Assembly: GCA_050699715.1 (NCBI GenBank)
Contig: JBOHFR010000004.1
Span: forward strand, 62,001 to 126,000
Length of the DNA stretch: 64,000 nt
Source of the DNA: GCA-003244245 sp050699715
GTDB lineage: Bacteria > Actinomycetota > Actinomycetes > Mycobacteriales > Pseudonocardiaceae
Direction of reading: 5' to 3'
Under the pieces are notes generated by a model. The model made no database searches and had not been told where the DNA came from. It saw only the letters and a program-made list of their open reading frames with translations. Positions within the stretch are counted from its first letter, which is position 1, and the number at the start of each line of letters is the position of its first letter. Both the position numbers and the translations under genes were made by a program. Positions 17,328-25,767 of the stretch are shown piece by piece.

Positions 17328-17755
17328 GGGCTGATGGCCGGGGGGCGGCGGGGTATCGGGTCCAGGCAGGACACCAAGACCTCCCTGGACTGTGGGTCGG
17401 ACACCACGGCGTCGTCTCGATCTCTATACACCAGCTCGCCGCTGGTGTCGATCTCTAGTAGATAGCCGGCCTCGCTGAGCTGGCCCTCGTCCAGGTCGAC
17501 CAGCCGTTCAACGCGGCTGGGCACCACCCGGTAGACCGGCCACGGCAGGTCACCGTAGGTGTGATGTAGCTCATCAATGAGGTAGGCCATCTGCTGCTGC
17601 CAGGGCAAGGGCATCTCCTCGGCCAGTGACCGAGGCAACACGACATAGCCCTCGTTGACCCCCAGCTTGGCCAGCTCGAGATGGTCCCGTAGCGGGGTGG
17701 CCGAAGCCGGCCGACCGGCCGGTCGCGGGATCGGGTCTGACGCGTACACCTTCAC
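17324..17755 (-). CDS. Hypothetical protein between the secretion module and npdG
   Basis: A 143-residue soluble protein (MKVYASDPIPRPAG...). The central part contains LPWQQQMAYLIDELHHTYGD and PWPVYRVVPSRVERLVDLD, and the C-terminus is Pro-rich. I see no signal peptide, membrane segment or catalytic motif. It is 9 bp from the NlpC/P60 gene and overlaps npdG by 4 bp, so it belongs to the same transcript. It could be a cytoplasmic accessory factor of the secretion module, but this is only positional inference. Confidence 0.7.
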   Translation of the reverse strand: MKVYASDPIPRPAGRPASATPLRDHLELAKLGVNEGYVVLPRSLAEEMPLPWQQQMAYLIDELHHTYGDLPWPVYRVVPSRVERLVDLDEGQLSEAGYLLEIDTSGELVYRDRDDAVVSDPQSREVLVSCLDPIPRRPPAISP

Positions 17756-17764
17756 CTCCAGATG

Positions 17765-18775
17765 TCAGGCCTTCGCGACCGGCACGCCAGGCCGGACCGC
17801 GAGCGGCATCAATTCGTGTTCCACGAAGCTCACAGCCCGCTGCCGCAGCGGCACCGTTTGATTCGCCGCCTCCACCATGCGGCCGTTACCCAGGTACATC
17901 GCGACATGGTGGATGGTATCCGGGTTCGACGTGTCATAACCCCAGAACAGCAGGTCCCCGGGTTGCGCCTGGCGCACCGGCAGTTGAGTACCGGCCCAGT
18001 ACTGCTGTGCCGCCACCCGGGGCAGCGTGACTCCGGCCGACTCGTACGCTCGCAACATCAGCCCCGAGCAGTCGTAGGCATTGGGCCCGGTAGCGCCCCA
18101 GACGTAGGGCTTGCCGACCTCGCCCAGCGCGTAGCGCATCGCCCGCTCGGCAACCTCAGAGGGCGCACCCGGTGGGAGCGGCGAGCTGCAGGACACCCGG
18201 GTGAACTCGGTGACGTCCCCGCCCACAGCGCCGATCACGGTGACGGCCAACGGTTCCCACTGGTGGTAGCGCGCCGGGAAGGCCGACCGCTCGATGGCCT
18301 GCGCGGAGTCACCTGGCCGCTGGGTTTCCCAACCGGGGACCCTCAGCAGCACGTCGTAGAACTTGTTGATCTCGTAGTCGGGATCGGTGACCTGGGCGGC
18401 GCTGCCCCACCCCTGCGAGGGGCGCATCTGGAAAATGCCCAGCGAATCCCGGTCGCCATAGTGCAGGTTATGCAGGCGAGACTCGGTCATCCCCGCCTGG
18501 ATGGCGATCTGCCAAGCCCGCGGCGGCAGCCGGCGCTGCTTGCCGATGGCGATGATCTGCTCCACGATGGCCCGTTGTTCCGGATCGAGGTCGCTGGCCC
18601 GGACAGCCACCCGGGGAGATTCCTTGGGATCGGTGGACGCGAGAACCGGGCCGCACGGCGCGCCAAACATGAAGTCGCTGGAACCGACGCCGCCGAGCAG
18701 GATCGAGATCGCGGCCAGCGCGATGAGCCCACCGAGCAAGCCGACAGCCAGAAGCCCGACCAGCCACCGCCGCAT
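17765..18775 (-). CDS. NlpC/P60 peptidoglycan hydrolase (VirB1-like)
   Basis: A 336-residue exported cell-wall hydrolase. An N-terminal membrane segment (LLAVGLLGGLIALAAISILL) anchors it. The middle (QAGMTESRLHNLHYGD, then LGIFQMRPSQGWGS) looks like a lytic-transglycosylase-type domain with its Glu. The C-terminal NlpC/P60 domain shows the catalytic Cys in NAYDCSGLM, the His in PDTIHHVAMYLG and GDLLFW. Two cell-wall domains in one protein match VirB1-like enzymes of Gram-positive conjugation systems. It starts 3 bp after the VirB8-like gene. Confidence 0.88.
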   Translation of the reverse strand: MRRWLVGLLAVGLLGGLIALAAISILLGGVGSSDFMFGAPCGPVLASTDPKESPRVAVRASDLDPEQRAIVEQIIAIGKQRRLPPRAWQIAIQAGMTESRLHNLHYGDRDSLGIFQMRPSQGWGSAAQVTDPDYEINKFYDVLLRVPGWETQRPGDSAQAIERSAFPARYHQWEPLAVTVIGAVGGDVTEFTRVSCSSPLPPGAPSEVAERAMRYALGEVGKPYVWGATGPNAYDCSGLMLRAYESAGVTLPRVAAQQYWAGTQLPVRQAQPGDLLFWGYDTSNPDTIHHVAMYLGNGRMVEAANQTVPLRQRAVSFVEHELMPLAVRPGVPVAKA

Positions 18776-18778
18776 GGC

Positions 18779-19360
18779 TCAACCGGCCCGCTCGTAGCTG
18801 GCGACCCGCCAGCCGGCGGGAGTGGAGACCAGCAGCAGCCGCAGCACGACCGTGGTGGTGGGCACGTCCACCTCAGCGGAGCCCGCTCCTACGCTGATTG
18901 TCCTGGGCGCCTCGATGATCTGGGCGGCTGGCACGTTCGCCGGGTCAATGGACTGAAGTTGCGGGAATAAGTCGTCGGTGGTGTAGGGACGCAGCTGCTC
19001 GACCCACCGCGCCGGGGTAATGCCCTTCGGGACGGTGAGAAACGCCTGCACCCAGGAGCGTGCGACGGTGAGCGCGGCGGCCGGGGCGGGGATGCTGGGA
19101 GCGGGCGCCCGGGGCGGCGCGACGATGCCCGCTCCGGCCAGCCCCAAGGATGGCGCCGGGACCAACGAGCTGGCCCGCGGGCTCTTCGACGGAGCTGCGG
19201 GCACCGGGCTCACCCGGCTCGCGGGCAGCGCCCGCTGAGCTCCGATGACGATCAGGACCAGGGCCAGCACGGTGACGGCGAGGTGCTTGGGCGAACGCAC
19301 CGGGGCGCCCCAGAATTTGCGATAGACGGCTGCACGGCCACGGTGGGTGCGGATCGGCAC
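18779..19360 (-). CDS. VirB8/TcpC-like conjugation assembly protein
   Basis: A 193-residue protein with one N-terminal membrane helix (HLAVTVLALVLIVIGAQRAL), a Pro/Ala/Ser linker and a C-terminal NTF2-like domain (SWVQAFLTVPKGITPARWVE, then the conserved beta strands ending GWRVASYERAG). This topology and the neighbours match the TcpC/VirB8 component that bridges membrane and wall in Gram-positive type IV secretion. Sequence similarity is modest, so the family name is inferred. Confidence 0.65.
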   Translation of the reverse strand: MPIRTHRGRAAVYRKFWGAPVRSPKHLAVTVLALVLIVIGAQRALPASRVSPVPAAPSKSPRASSLVPAPSLGLAGAGIVAPPRAPAPSIPAPAAALTVARSWVQAFLTVPKGITPARWVEQLRPYTTDDLFPQLQSIDPANVPAAQIIEAPRTISVGAGSAEVDVPTTTVVLRLLLVSTPAGWRVASYERAG

Positions 19361-19375
19361 GGCGATTGTCCCCGG

Positions 19376-21304
19376 TCAGTCCATCGTCCGGGGGCTGGCA
19401 CCATCAGTGCGTTCCACGCCGACTTCCAGACCGGCCGAGGGGCGGTACACGACCCACACCGGGCGCCCGGCCACCTCTTCCAGCTCAGCTGGTCGCGGCG
19501 CGCCGCGCGGATCGCTGACCGCCGAGGGCACGTACACCGGGTCCTCACCAGTCCGGGCGCGGCCTGTCGCGGTGGCGCTGAACCCGGCCGGCAACGCCGC
19601 CAACCGATCCGGGCGCAGTGGGCCCTCGCTCGACCCGACCAGCGCCGTCTCACCGCTGCGCCGTCCAGAACCGCCCAGACCGAGCACCGGGATCGCCGCC
19701 TGAGCACCCGTTCGGGCACCCGCCGCCAGAGCAGCACTGGTAGCCGCATGGCGGTCCAACCGCTCACCCGCGACCGTCACCGGTGCGCCAGCCTCCGGAC
19801 GCCCGCGACTGCCAGACGCAGCGTCCTCGGTCGGCGCGCCGGCATTGTCCTCGCTACCGCGGGCCTCCTCCCAGAACCGCTCAGAGGGGGTGGCCTCGGC
19901 ACCTGGCCGGCGCCGTCGCAGCCGAGCCAGCACACTCGGTGGAGCGGCCGGCAGCGCGCCACCCACCGCGCCGACCGCGAGCTCCGTCATCTGCCACATC
20001 CGCCGAATCGGACGGGCTAGCAGCAACATCACCACCGTGATCATCCCGGCGAGCAGCATCTGCGCGAGCACCGCGATGTTGCGGGAGGGATCGAACACCC
20101 ACACCATCACCAGCGTGTGCAACGCGGCCAGCGCGGAGAGCACGACAATGTTGAGCATCGCGGCACCGGCGGCACGACCGACCCCGCGCAGGAGGTCGTG
20201 ATGCAGGATCGCGATCAAGCCGATGACGGGGCCGAGCAGGATCACCACCCGCAGCAGCACCTGGGCCAGGAGCAGCGCGGCCTGGGCGAGCAGCTGGAAC
20301 AGCCCGAACATCACTGCCTGCAGCGCGGCCAGGAACCCGACGCCGATCCGGTTGCCATCCAGCCCCTGGAAGTAGCCGTAGGCGCTACCCGTGCGCTCGG
20401 CGATGGCCTTGTACTCCTGCTTCTTACGGTCCGCGACACCGGATCTCGGATCATCCGCGCCGGCCGCGATCTCCTGCTTGGTGTAGGCCTGCGCGCGGAG
20501 CAGGTCACGACCGAGCTGGGCGGCCTGCGGACCATCCGGGGAGCCGAACTCCCCACGCAGCCAATTTCGGTAGATGATCTGGTCATGCAGCAGGGTCGGC
20601 AACGCATCCCGCTGCTCGATACCGACATCGTGCAGGAAACCGGTGCGCACCTGGTTGCTGCCCTCGAGCAGGACCCCATCAAGGACCTGGGTATACAGCA
20701 GCGGGGTGAGGTAGGTGGCAACCGCCAGCCAGATGCCGGCCAGCGCCCACGCCGCGCGTTTGCTGACGGTGGCCAGGTCGCCCCGCCAGATCGACCGGAA
20801 CAGCACAATCGCCAACAGCACCGCGACCAGCCCGAACCACGGCGCGTACACGCTGTCATACAGCGCGACCGTGCCGGAGACGATCAGGTCGTTCAGCGGG
20901 GCCAGCAGACCCCCGTCGGCGAGCGCGTAGTGCAGCCCGTTGGTGGCACCGACGATCGCCTTGCCCACGTCGAACAGCAGGTTGCCCGTCCAGGTGTCAA
21001 TCACCGCGTTCGGGTTGCGCAGGCCTGACGGACCGCAGCCCAGGTCATAGGTGTGCCATACCAGCCCGGCGTAGCCAACTTCGGCGTACACACTGCTCGG
21101 CGAGCCAGCTTGCAGCGGCGTGGGGTCGATGGCACCGACCATGCCGGACCCGGGCCGTTCCGGGTTGGGCGCTTGCTTGCAGTCGTCTACTCCCGGTACC
21201 TGCGCCAGCGCCGGTGAACCCAGGGCCGCCTGCACGCCGAGCATCGCGATGACCACCATCAGCAGCGCCGCGATTCTTCTGGCGCCCAGCATCCGGATTC
21301 TCAT
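19376..21304 (-). CDS. VirB6/TrbL-like polytopic membrane protein
   Basis: A 642-residue protein with an N-terminal signal-like segment (IAALLMVVIAMLGVQAALGS), several hydrophobic helices between residues about 150 and 440 (WFGLVAVLLAIVLFRSIW; LLLAQVLLRVVILLGPVIGL), and a long soluble, low-complexity C-terminal tail. It is of the VirB6/TrbL type that forms the inner-membrane channel. Its stop lies 15 bp from the VirB8-like start, and its own ATG overlaps the VirB4 stop by 4 bp. Confidence 0.8.
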   Translation of the reverse strand: MRIRMLGARRIAALLMVVIAMLGVQAALGSPALAQVPGVDDCKQAPNPERPGSGMVGAIDPTPLQAGSPSSVYAEVGYAGLVWHTYDLGCGPSGLRNPNAVIDTWTGNLLFDVGKAIVGATNGLHYALADGGLLAPLNDLIVSGTVALYDSVYAPWFGLVAVLLAIVLFRSIWRGDLATVSKRAAWALAGIWLAVATYLTPLLYTQVLDGVLLEGSNQVRTGFLHDVGIEQRDALPTLLHDQIIYRNWLRGEFGSPDGPQAAQLGRDLLRAQAYTKQEIAAGADDPRSGVADRKKQEYKAIAERTGSAYGYFQGLDGNRIGVGFLAALQAVMFGLFQLLAQAALLLAQVLLRVVILLGPVIGLIAILHHDLLRGVGRAAGAAMLNIVVLSALAALHTLVMVWVFDPSRNIAVLAQMLLAGMITVVMLLLARPIRRMWQMTELAVGAVGGALPAAPPSVLARLRRRRPGAEATPSERFWEEARGSEDNAGAPTEDAASGSRGRPEAGAPVTVAGERLDRHAATSAALAAGARTGAQAAIPVLGLGGSGRRSGETALVGSSEGPLRPDRLAALPAGFSATATGRARTGEDPVYVPSAVSDPRGAPRPAELEEVAGRPVWVVYRPSAGLEVGVERTDGASPRTMD

Positions 21305-24138
21305 GCTCGCGCCCTGACCGCGACCGCTGGAGAAATCCCGTTGCGCCCCGACTCCTGGGGACCCGAGCCGTCGTGCTCTCCCGGCGCAACATCGCTCCCG
21401 CCGGCCAGCTCAGCACCGGGCAAGCCGCCGCGCAGGGCATCGGGGGTGGTGTCCAGTGCGGCGCACAGATGCTCCAGGTGCGCGCCGGAGAAGTCCGCCC
21501 GGACCCGTTCCACTCCACCGGCACCGTCGCCGAAGATGAATTGCCGAGGTGCCCGGTCCCGCTCCGTCATCACTCGGTCACCGCCTGGGCGGCGCCCCAG
21601 CGAGGCCACTACCTGCTCATATCCCACCCCAACGGGAACCTTGAGCAGTCGCAGCGCGTCGGATTGCGCGGGCCCATCGTCCAGCCTCCCGACGAAGACC
21701 GAGTCCAACAGCGACACAAAGCCCTGGATCTTGAGGAAGTCAGCCGGGATCTGCGACGACAGCAGCACCCGCACATTCCACTTGCGGGAGTCCCGGGCGA
21801 AACGATTCATCAGTACCCGGCCAGTGGGTACCTCGGACAGGAAGAACGCCTCGTCAATCCAGACTCCCTTGCGCTGGTCGCGAGGACGCTCGTAGATCGA
21901 CCGCTGAGTCAGCCAGGCCGCAAGGTTGAGCAACTCCACCCCCAGCGACTCGGCATCAGTCCAGTGCTCCCGGCCGATGTTGTCCTTGGGTAGGGCCAGG
22001 CCGGACATGGTGAGCACAGTCAGCCGGTCGTCGCGCACCTCGGTGTAGGGGTCAGCGCCTTTCTCCGGAATGAGCAGCGACATCCGCTCGCGCATCTCAT
22101 CAAGGAAGTCGGCGACCACGATGGCGTGCTCATGATGCTCGGAAGGATCACGGCGCAGCATCTCAAACACCTGCCCGGGATGGGCGTCGGGCCGCCCACC
22201 TACCGTACGGACCGCGCGCAGCAGCACGATGCGGGTCTTCGCCATCCGGGCGACCTCGAAGGGCAGCACCCCGGTGAACACGTCGAGCACCAGCCGGCGC
22301 CGGGTGGCGGCAGCCAGGGCTTTTTCCCGCCGCCAGGCCCGCTCCGGGTCCTCCTCGTCGAGGAAATGGGTCAGCTCGGGCTCAGCGACCACCCGGTATG
22401 GGTTGAGGATGCCGGGCTGGGCGTTGAGCAGGTTGATCGGCCGGGCGTAGGGCCGCAACTCGGGCAGCTCACACAGCTTGGCCAACGGGCCGGAGGGGTC
22501 CAGCAGGGTCCAGTACGCGCCAGAACGCAGCGTCTTATATACGATGCCGCCACCCAGGAAGGACTTGCCACCACCGAGCCCGGCCACCAGCGCGGTCAAC
22601 CCGGAGGAGTCCCGAATCTCCTGGGCCATCCACGGGTCCCAGGCGACCGGGCGCCGAGTAGCGGTGCACGTCTCGCCGAGCAGGATGCCGCGCCGGTCCC
22701 CGACCTCCGCGGTGGCGGTGGGCACCGCGGAGGCCGCCCAGATCACCGAGCCGCGGCGGAGGTAGGCACCGGAGGACAGCGGCTCACCCGGAATGAACTC
22801 GCGGGCCAGCGCGTACTGCGCCTCCGGATGCTCGATGGCGATCTTGGGCTTGTAAAGATCCAGCAGCTGCTGCGCTAACCGCAGCGCATCCCGCTCCGTG
22901 GGCCCCGAGACCGCTACCCGCCACCACGACCGCACCCGGGTGCCCAGCGCGGTGAAGCCCGAGGTCATCTCATCGTCGATCTCCAGTACCCGGGTGGCTT
23001 GGCGGACCAGGCTCTGCGGCGGCTCAAGGTCGTGCTCGTCGGTGTAGTGCCGCACCTGGGAACGCACCTTGTTCATCTGCCGCTGCAGCTCACCTGCCAC
23101 CTCCTCCGGGCGGCGCACATAGATCCGTGCTGACCATTCGACCCCGGCCGGCAGGCGGTCCGAGCGCTGCACCCAGGGATCGTCGATCTCCGGGATCCGC
23201 AACCCGTGCATCTGCCCCACGGTGAGCACCACGACGTGCCGGGCGATCCCGGCATTGGAGCCGGTGCGACCGCGGACCGTGAGGGTGGGCGCATAGGGCT
23301 CGGCGTGGAAGTCCGCGGCGTCGGTGAAACTGGCCAGGTCCTCGGGCTCCCAGGTGGCGCCGGGCACCGCGGGCAGGTTTCGCGGGGCGGGCAGTCCCAA
23401 CGAGCACGATCGATGCATCAACCAGGACATCTCCCCCGCGGTGACCGGCCGACCCTCCAGCCCGGCGACGCTGATCACGTCGTCGAGGTGCTCGACCTCG
23501 GCGTCGATCGCGACCAGCTCGGCGTCCACAGCGGTGGGGAACACCCGCCGTAGGACCGGCGCGGCCCGTTCCACCACCCGGTCCACCATGGAGCGGGTCT
23601 GCACCTGCACGCCGAGGTAGACCTCCTTCTCGGCCATCGAGTGCCCGAGCAGCTGCTGCTGCTCACCGATCATGTAGTCATCGAAGGACAGTGCGCCGGG
23701 GGTGTCGGGAAGCCGCCCCACCGCGTTGCGCACATGCGCCTCGGCCCACATCCGGATCGGGTACGGACGGGCGGTGACCCGCAGATGCATCCACCGGCCC
23801 TGCAACTCCGCGTACTGGCCAGCGATGGCGTGGATCAGGTCCTGACGTTGCGAGTCCGAGCGGAATGACCAGCGCTGCGATGCCAGCCGGTACCAGGCGT
23901 AGACCTCCTGCCCGTTGCGCACCAGGTGGCCATCGATGGAGCGCAGCGCGATGGCCGGGGTGTAGCTGGGAACCACCGCCTCCCCGGGAAGCTTGTGACC
24001 GCGCCGGTTGGAACCCCCGTAAGAAACCCCGCGAGAACCACTGGGCCCAGGGGGTGTGGCGACCATCGACGAGTAATGATCCTGATCGGGGTGCTGGTCG
24101 CGTTCATTGCTGTCGGGAGGACGTCGGAGCCCGAACAC
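21301..24138 (-). CDS. VirB4-like type IV secretion ATPase
   Basis: A 945-residue motor ATPase of the VirB4/TraC-like family that powers pilin and channel assembly. Walker A is ALVAGLGGGKSFLGGG and Walker B is GVWIDEAFFL, with TGRVLMNRFARDSRKW following. The N-terminal SCO6880-like region precedes it. The open frame reaches 24237, but GTG 24138 follows an AGGAAGGAG ribosome site by 7 nt, overlapping the PrgI-like stop by 35 bp. ATG 24066 is a second alternative. Confidence 0.88.
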   Translation of the reverse strand: MFGLRRPPDSNERDQHPDQDHYSSMVATPPGPSGSRGVSYGGSNRRGHKLPGEAVVPSYTPAIALRSIDGHLVRNGQEVYAWYRLASQRWSFRSDSQRQDLIHAIAGQYAELQGRWMHLRVTARPYPIRMWAEAHVRNAVGRLPDTPGALSFDDYMIGEQQQLLGHSMAEKEVYLGVQVQTRSMVDRVVERAAPVLRRVFPTAVDAELVAIDAEVEHLDDVISVAGLEGRPVTAGEMSWLMHRSCSLGLPAPRNLPAVPGATWEPEDLASFTDAADFHAEPYAPTLTVRGRTGSNAGIARHVVVLTVGQMHGLRIPEIDDPWVQRSDRLPAGVEWSARIYVRRPEEVAGELQRQMNKVRSQVRHYTDEHDLEPPQSLVRQATRVLEIDDEMTSGFTALGTRVRSWWRVAVSGPTERDALRLAQQLLDLYKPKIAIEHPEAQYALAREFIPGEPLSSGAYLRRGSVIWAASAVPTATAEVGDRRGILLGETCTATRRPVAWDPWMAQEIRDSSGLTALVAGLGGGKSFLGGGIVYKTLRSGAYWTLLDPSGPLAKLCELPELRPYARPINLLNAQPGILNPYRVVAEPELTHFLDEEDPERAWRREKALAAATRRRLVLDVFTGVLPFEVARMAKTRIVLLRAVRTVGGRPDAHPGQVFEMLRRDPSEHHEHAIVVADFLDEMRERMSLLIPEKGADPYTEVRDDRLTVLTMSGLALPKDNIGREHWTDAESLGVELLNLAAWLTQRSIYERPRDQRKGVWIDEAFFLSEVPTGRVLMNRFARDSRKWNVRVLLSSQIPADFLKIQGFVSLLDSVFVGRLDDGPAQSDALRLLKVPVGVGYEQVVASLGRRPGGDRVMTERDRAPRQFIFGDGAGGVERVRADFSGAHLEHLCAALDTTPDALRGGLPGAELAGGSDVAPGEHDGSGPQESGRNGISPAVAVRARA

Positions 24139-24553
24139 CTGTGCGCTCCTTCCTGCGACGGCCCCAGCGACGGGCCGGCCGCTGACCGGGCCGAGGGCGG
24201 TCGCGTTCGACCCGGATCCGCGCCACGCTGGCGGCACCAGCTCGAACCGCGGTCATCTTCCGGGGAGCGGTGAGCTCGCGGACCCACATCACGGCAACAG
24301 CGCTTAACGGACGCTCGTGACTGATCCGGGAGCCGATCAGCCGGGTGAGCAGGATGGTGATGAGCAGTCCCCAGCCGGTCGAGAAGAAGCCAAAGCCGAT
24401 GCCCAGCTGACGCTCGACGCCCAAGACGACAAGAAACAGCGCCATCCCGACACCCCAGGCCACGTACCGCGCGCGCCAGGGAAACGTTGCCTTCGGTGGG
24501 CCGAGCCAAACCGCGTCTACCCGGTAGACATCGTCATCGGTACGGATCCGCAA
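24104..24553 (-). CDS. PrgI-like membrane protein of the secretion module
   Basis: A 149-residue protein with two central membrane helices (ARYVAWGVGMALFLVVLGVE and GWGLLITILLTRLIGS) and a basic Arg-rich C-terminus. Small two-helix proteins of this kind (PrgI/VirB3 type) regularly precede VirB4 in Gram-positive conjugation operons. The 3' end overlaps the VirB4 start. The family is inferred from topology and context. Confidence 0.65.
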   Translation of the reverse strand: MRIRTDDDVYRVDAVWLGPPKATFPWRARYVAWGVGMALFLVVLGVERQLGIGFGFFSTGWGLLITILLTRLIGSRISHERPLSAVAVMWVRELTAPRKMTAVRAGAASVARIRVERDRPRPGQRPARRWGRRRKERTGVRAPTSSRQQ

Positions 24554-24604
24554 CGTCGCGTCACTCCTCCTCGGCTCACTGGAGCCTCTTACTGGGTCCC
24601 TCGC

Positions 24605-24865
24605 TCAGCCGTTGAACAAGCTGGCGATCCACGTTCCGAGGTTCTGCGCTCCGCCGGACACCGCCAGCCCGATGACACCCAACGCGATGATCACACCTCC
24701 GACCCGTCGCATCACCCCGGCGTTGTCTCCCTTGCCGCCGCCTAGCCAGAGCAGCAGAATCGCCACCGCCAGCAGCAGCAGCGGCACGACGTTGTCCAAC
24801 ATCCAGGTGCGCAGGTTATGCGTGCCGAGCTCGGCTCCCTGGGCGACCAAGGTCAACGCAGTCAT
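24605..24865 (-). CDS. Pilin-like (VirB2-type) small membrane protein
   Basis: An 86-residue protein with two hydrophobic segments (NVVPLLLLAVAILLLWLGGG and RVGGVIIALGVIGLAVSG) separated by a short basic loop. It is the first gene of the minus-strand secretion block. VirB2 pilins and Gram-positive equivalents have the same size and two-helix plan. A CCCCCAGGGGG sequence, containing an AGGGGG ribosome site, precedes the ATG. Confidence 0.65.
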   Translation of the reverse strand: MTALTLVAQGAELGTHNLRTWMLDNVVPLLLLAVAILLLWLGGGKGDNAGVMRRVGGVIIALGVIGLAVSGGAQNLGTWIASLFNG

Positions 24866-25167
24866 CGCAACCCCCTGGGGGTTTAATCATGATCCAGCGC
24901 CGAGCGGCCGCCCGGCGGGTAGTGAGTAGACCATGCCAGGGTTGCCTGACAGTACCCGGCTCGCCACGCCCAGTTGTCACTCGGATAGCGCAACGCGGTG
25001 TTGTCCACGTCTCACCCACGTCATCACCCGTCGGTTGGACCGGCTGCGGTGTCTTGGGTTAGCGCTGACGACCGAGTAGTCTTCGAGACACCAGCTGGGC
25101 AAGCCCCGGCTGGACAAGCCCTGGGCGGCTTGGTCCCGGTGCCGCAGGCCGGAAGGGACTGGTTGAC
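24866..25167. other. Divergent intergenic region
   Basis: This 302-bp stretch between the secretion block and the HicB-like gene holds no gene I can support. It must contain promoters for both directions. A GGAAGGGA ribosome site for the downstream gene lies at its right end. Confidence 0.5.
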
Positions 25168-25665
25168 GTGAACGAGATCTACACCGCTGTATACGAGCGA
25201 GACGGCGAGGCTTGGGTGGTGGAGATCGCCGAAGAACCTCGTGTTCGCCGCCGGTGCCCTAGTCTGGCGCAGGCTCGCGAGAGCATTCGGGACGCCCTTA
25301 CCCAATGGCTCAAGACTGATTCCGCAGATCTTCACATCGTTGACAACTTCCGCCTACCGGCCCCAATCCGAACCGCTCAGGACGCAGTGAAAGCGACTCG
25401 GACGGAGCACGAGCGGACCCAGATGATGGCCAGCATGACAGATTCCAGAACGGCAATGAGCTGGGCCGAGGATCTGGGTATGTCCATGCGGGACCCGGTG
25501 ACGGTCCAGGCGCTCAAGGATCTAGGGGGCAGAGAAGTCTCGATCGATACATTCTGTCACACGATCACTATGGCGGAAGAACTATCGAGATTGATGGCGA
25601 CCAGCGATCGCGTTTCTCCAAGCCCCGGGTCAGCCGCCGAACAGCGCTGGGATCTTGATCAATAG
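25168..25665 (+). CDS. HicB-like antitoxin-type protein
   Basis: A 165-residue protein whose N-terminal 50 residues (YTAVYERDGEAWVVEIAEEP, then SLAQARESIRDALTQWL) form the partial RNase-H-like HicB fold of antitoxins. The C-terminal 100 residues are helical and not recognised; they could be the dimerisation/DNA-binding part. No HicA toxin of about 60-80 residues is adjacent, so this is a solitary member or has another role. The GTG start has a good ribosome site. Its last 36 bp overlap tail-to-tail with the 45-aa gene on the other strand. Confidence 0.6.
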   Translation: MNEIYTAVYERDGEAWVVEIAEEPRVRRRCPSLAQARESIRDALTQWLKTDSADLHIVDNFRLPAPIRTAQDAVKATRTEHERTQMMASMTDSRTAMSWAEDLGMSMRDPVTVQALKDLGGREVSIDTFCHTITMAEELSRLMATSDRVSPSPGSAAEQRWDLDQ

Positions 25666-25767
25666 CTGGTACAGGCCATACAGGAACGGCAGCACCACCC
25701 ACGCCCAGGCCAGCGCGGTCAGCGTCGGGCGCCCGCGAGAAGCCGATCCGGTCGTTCGGGTGCTCAT
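25630..25767 (-). CDS. MFS transporter small subunit-like peptide
   Basis: A 45-residue peptide with one membrane helix (LTALAWAWVVLPFLYGLYQL) followed by LLIKIPALFGG. It starts at ATG 25767, which overlaps the stop of the OFA-type carrier (ATGA). A single-helix peptide of this type commonly follows oxalate/formate-antiporter-like MFS genes and is annotated as a transporter small subunit. The coupling and the helix make it very likely real despite its size. Confidence 0.75.
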   Translation of the reverse strand: MSTRTTGSASRGRPTLTALAWAWVVLPFLYGLYQLLIKIPALFGG

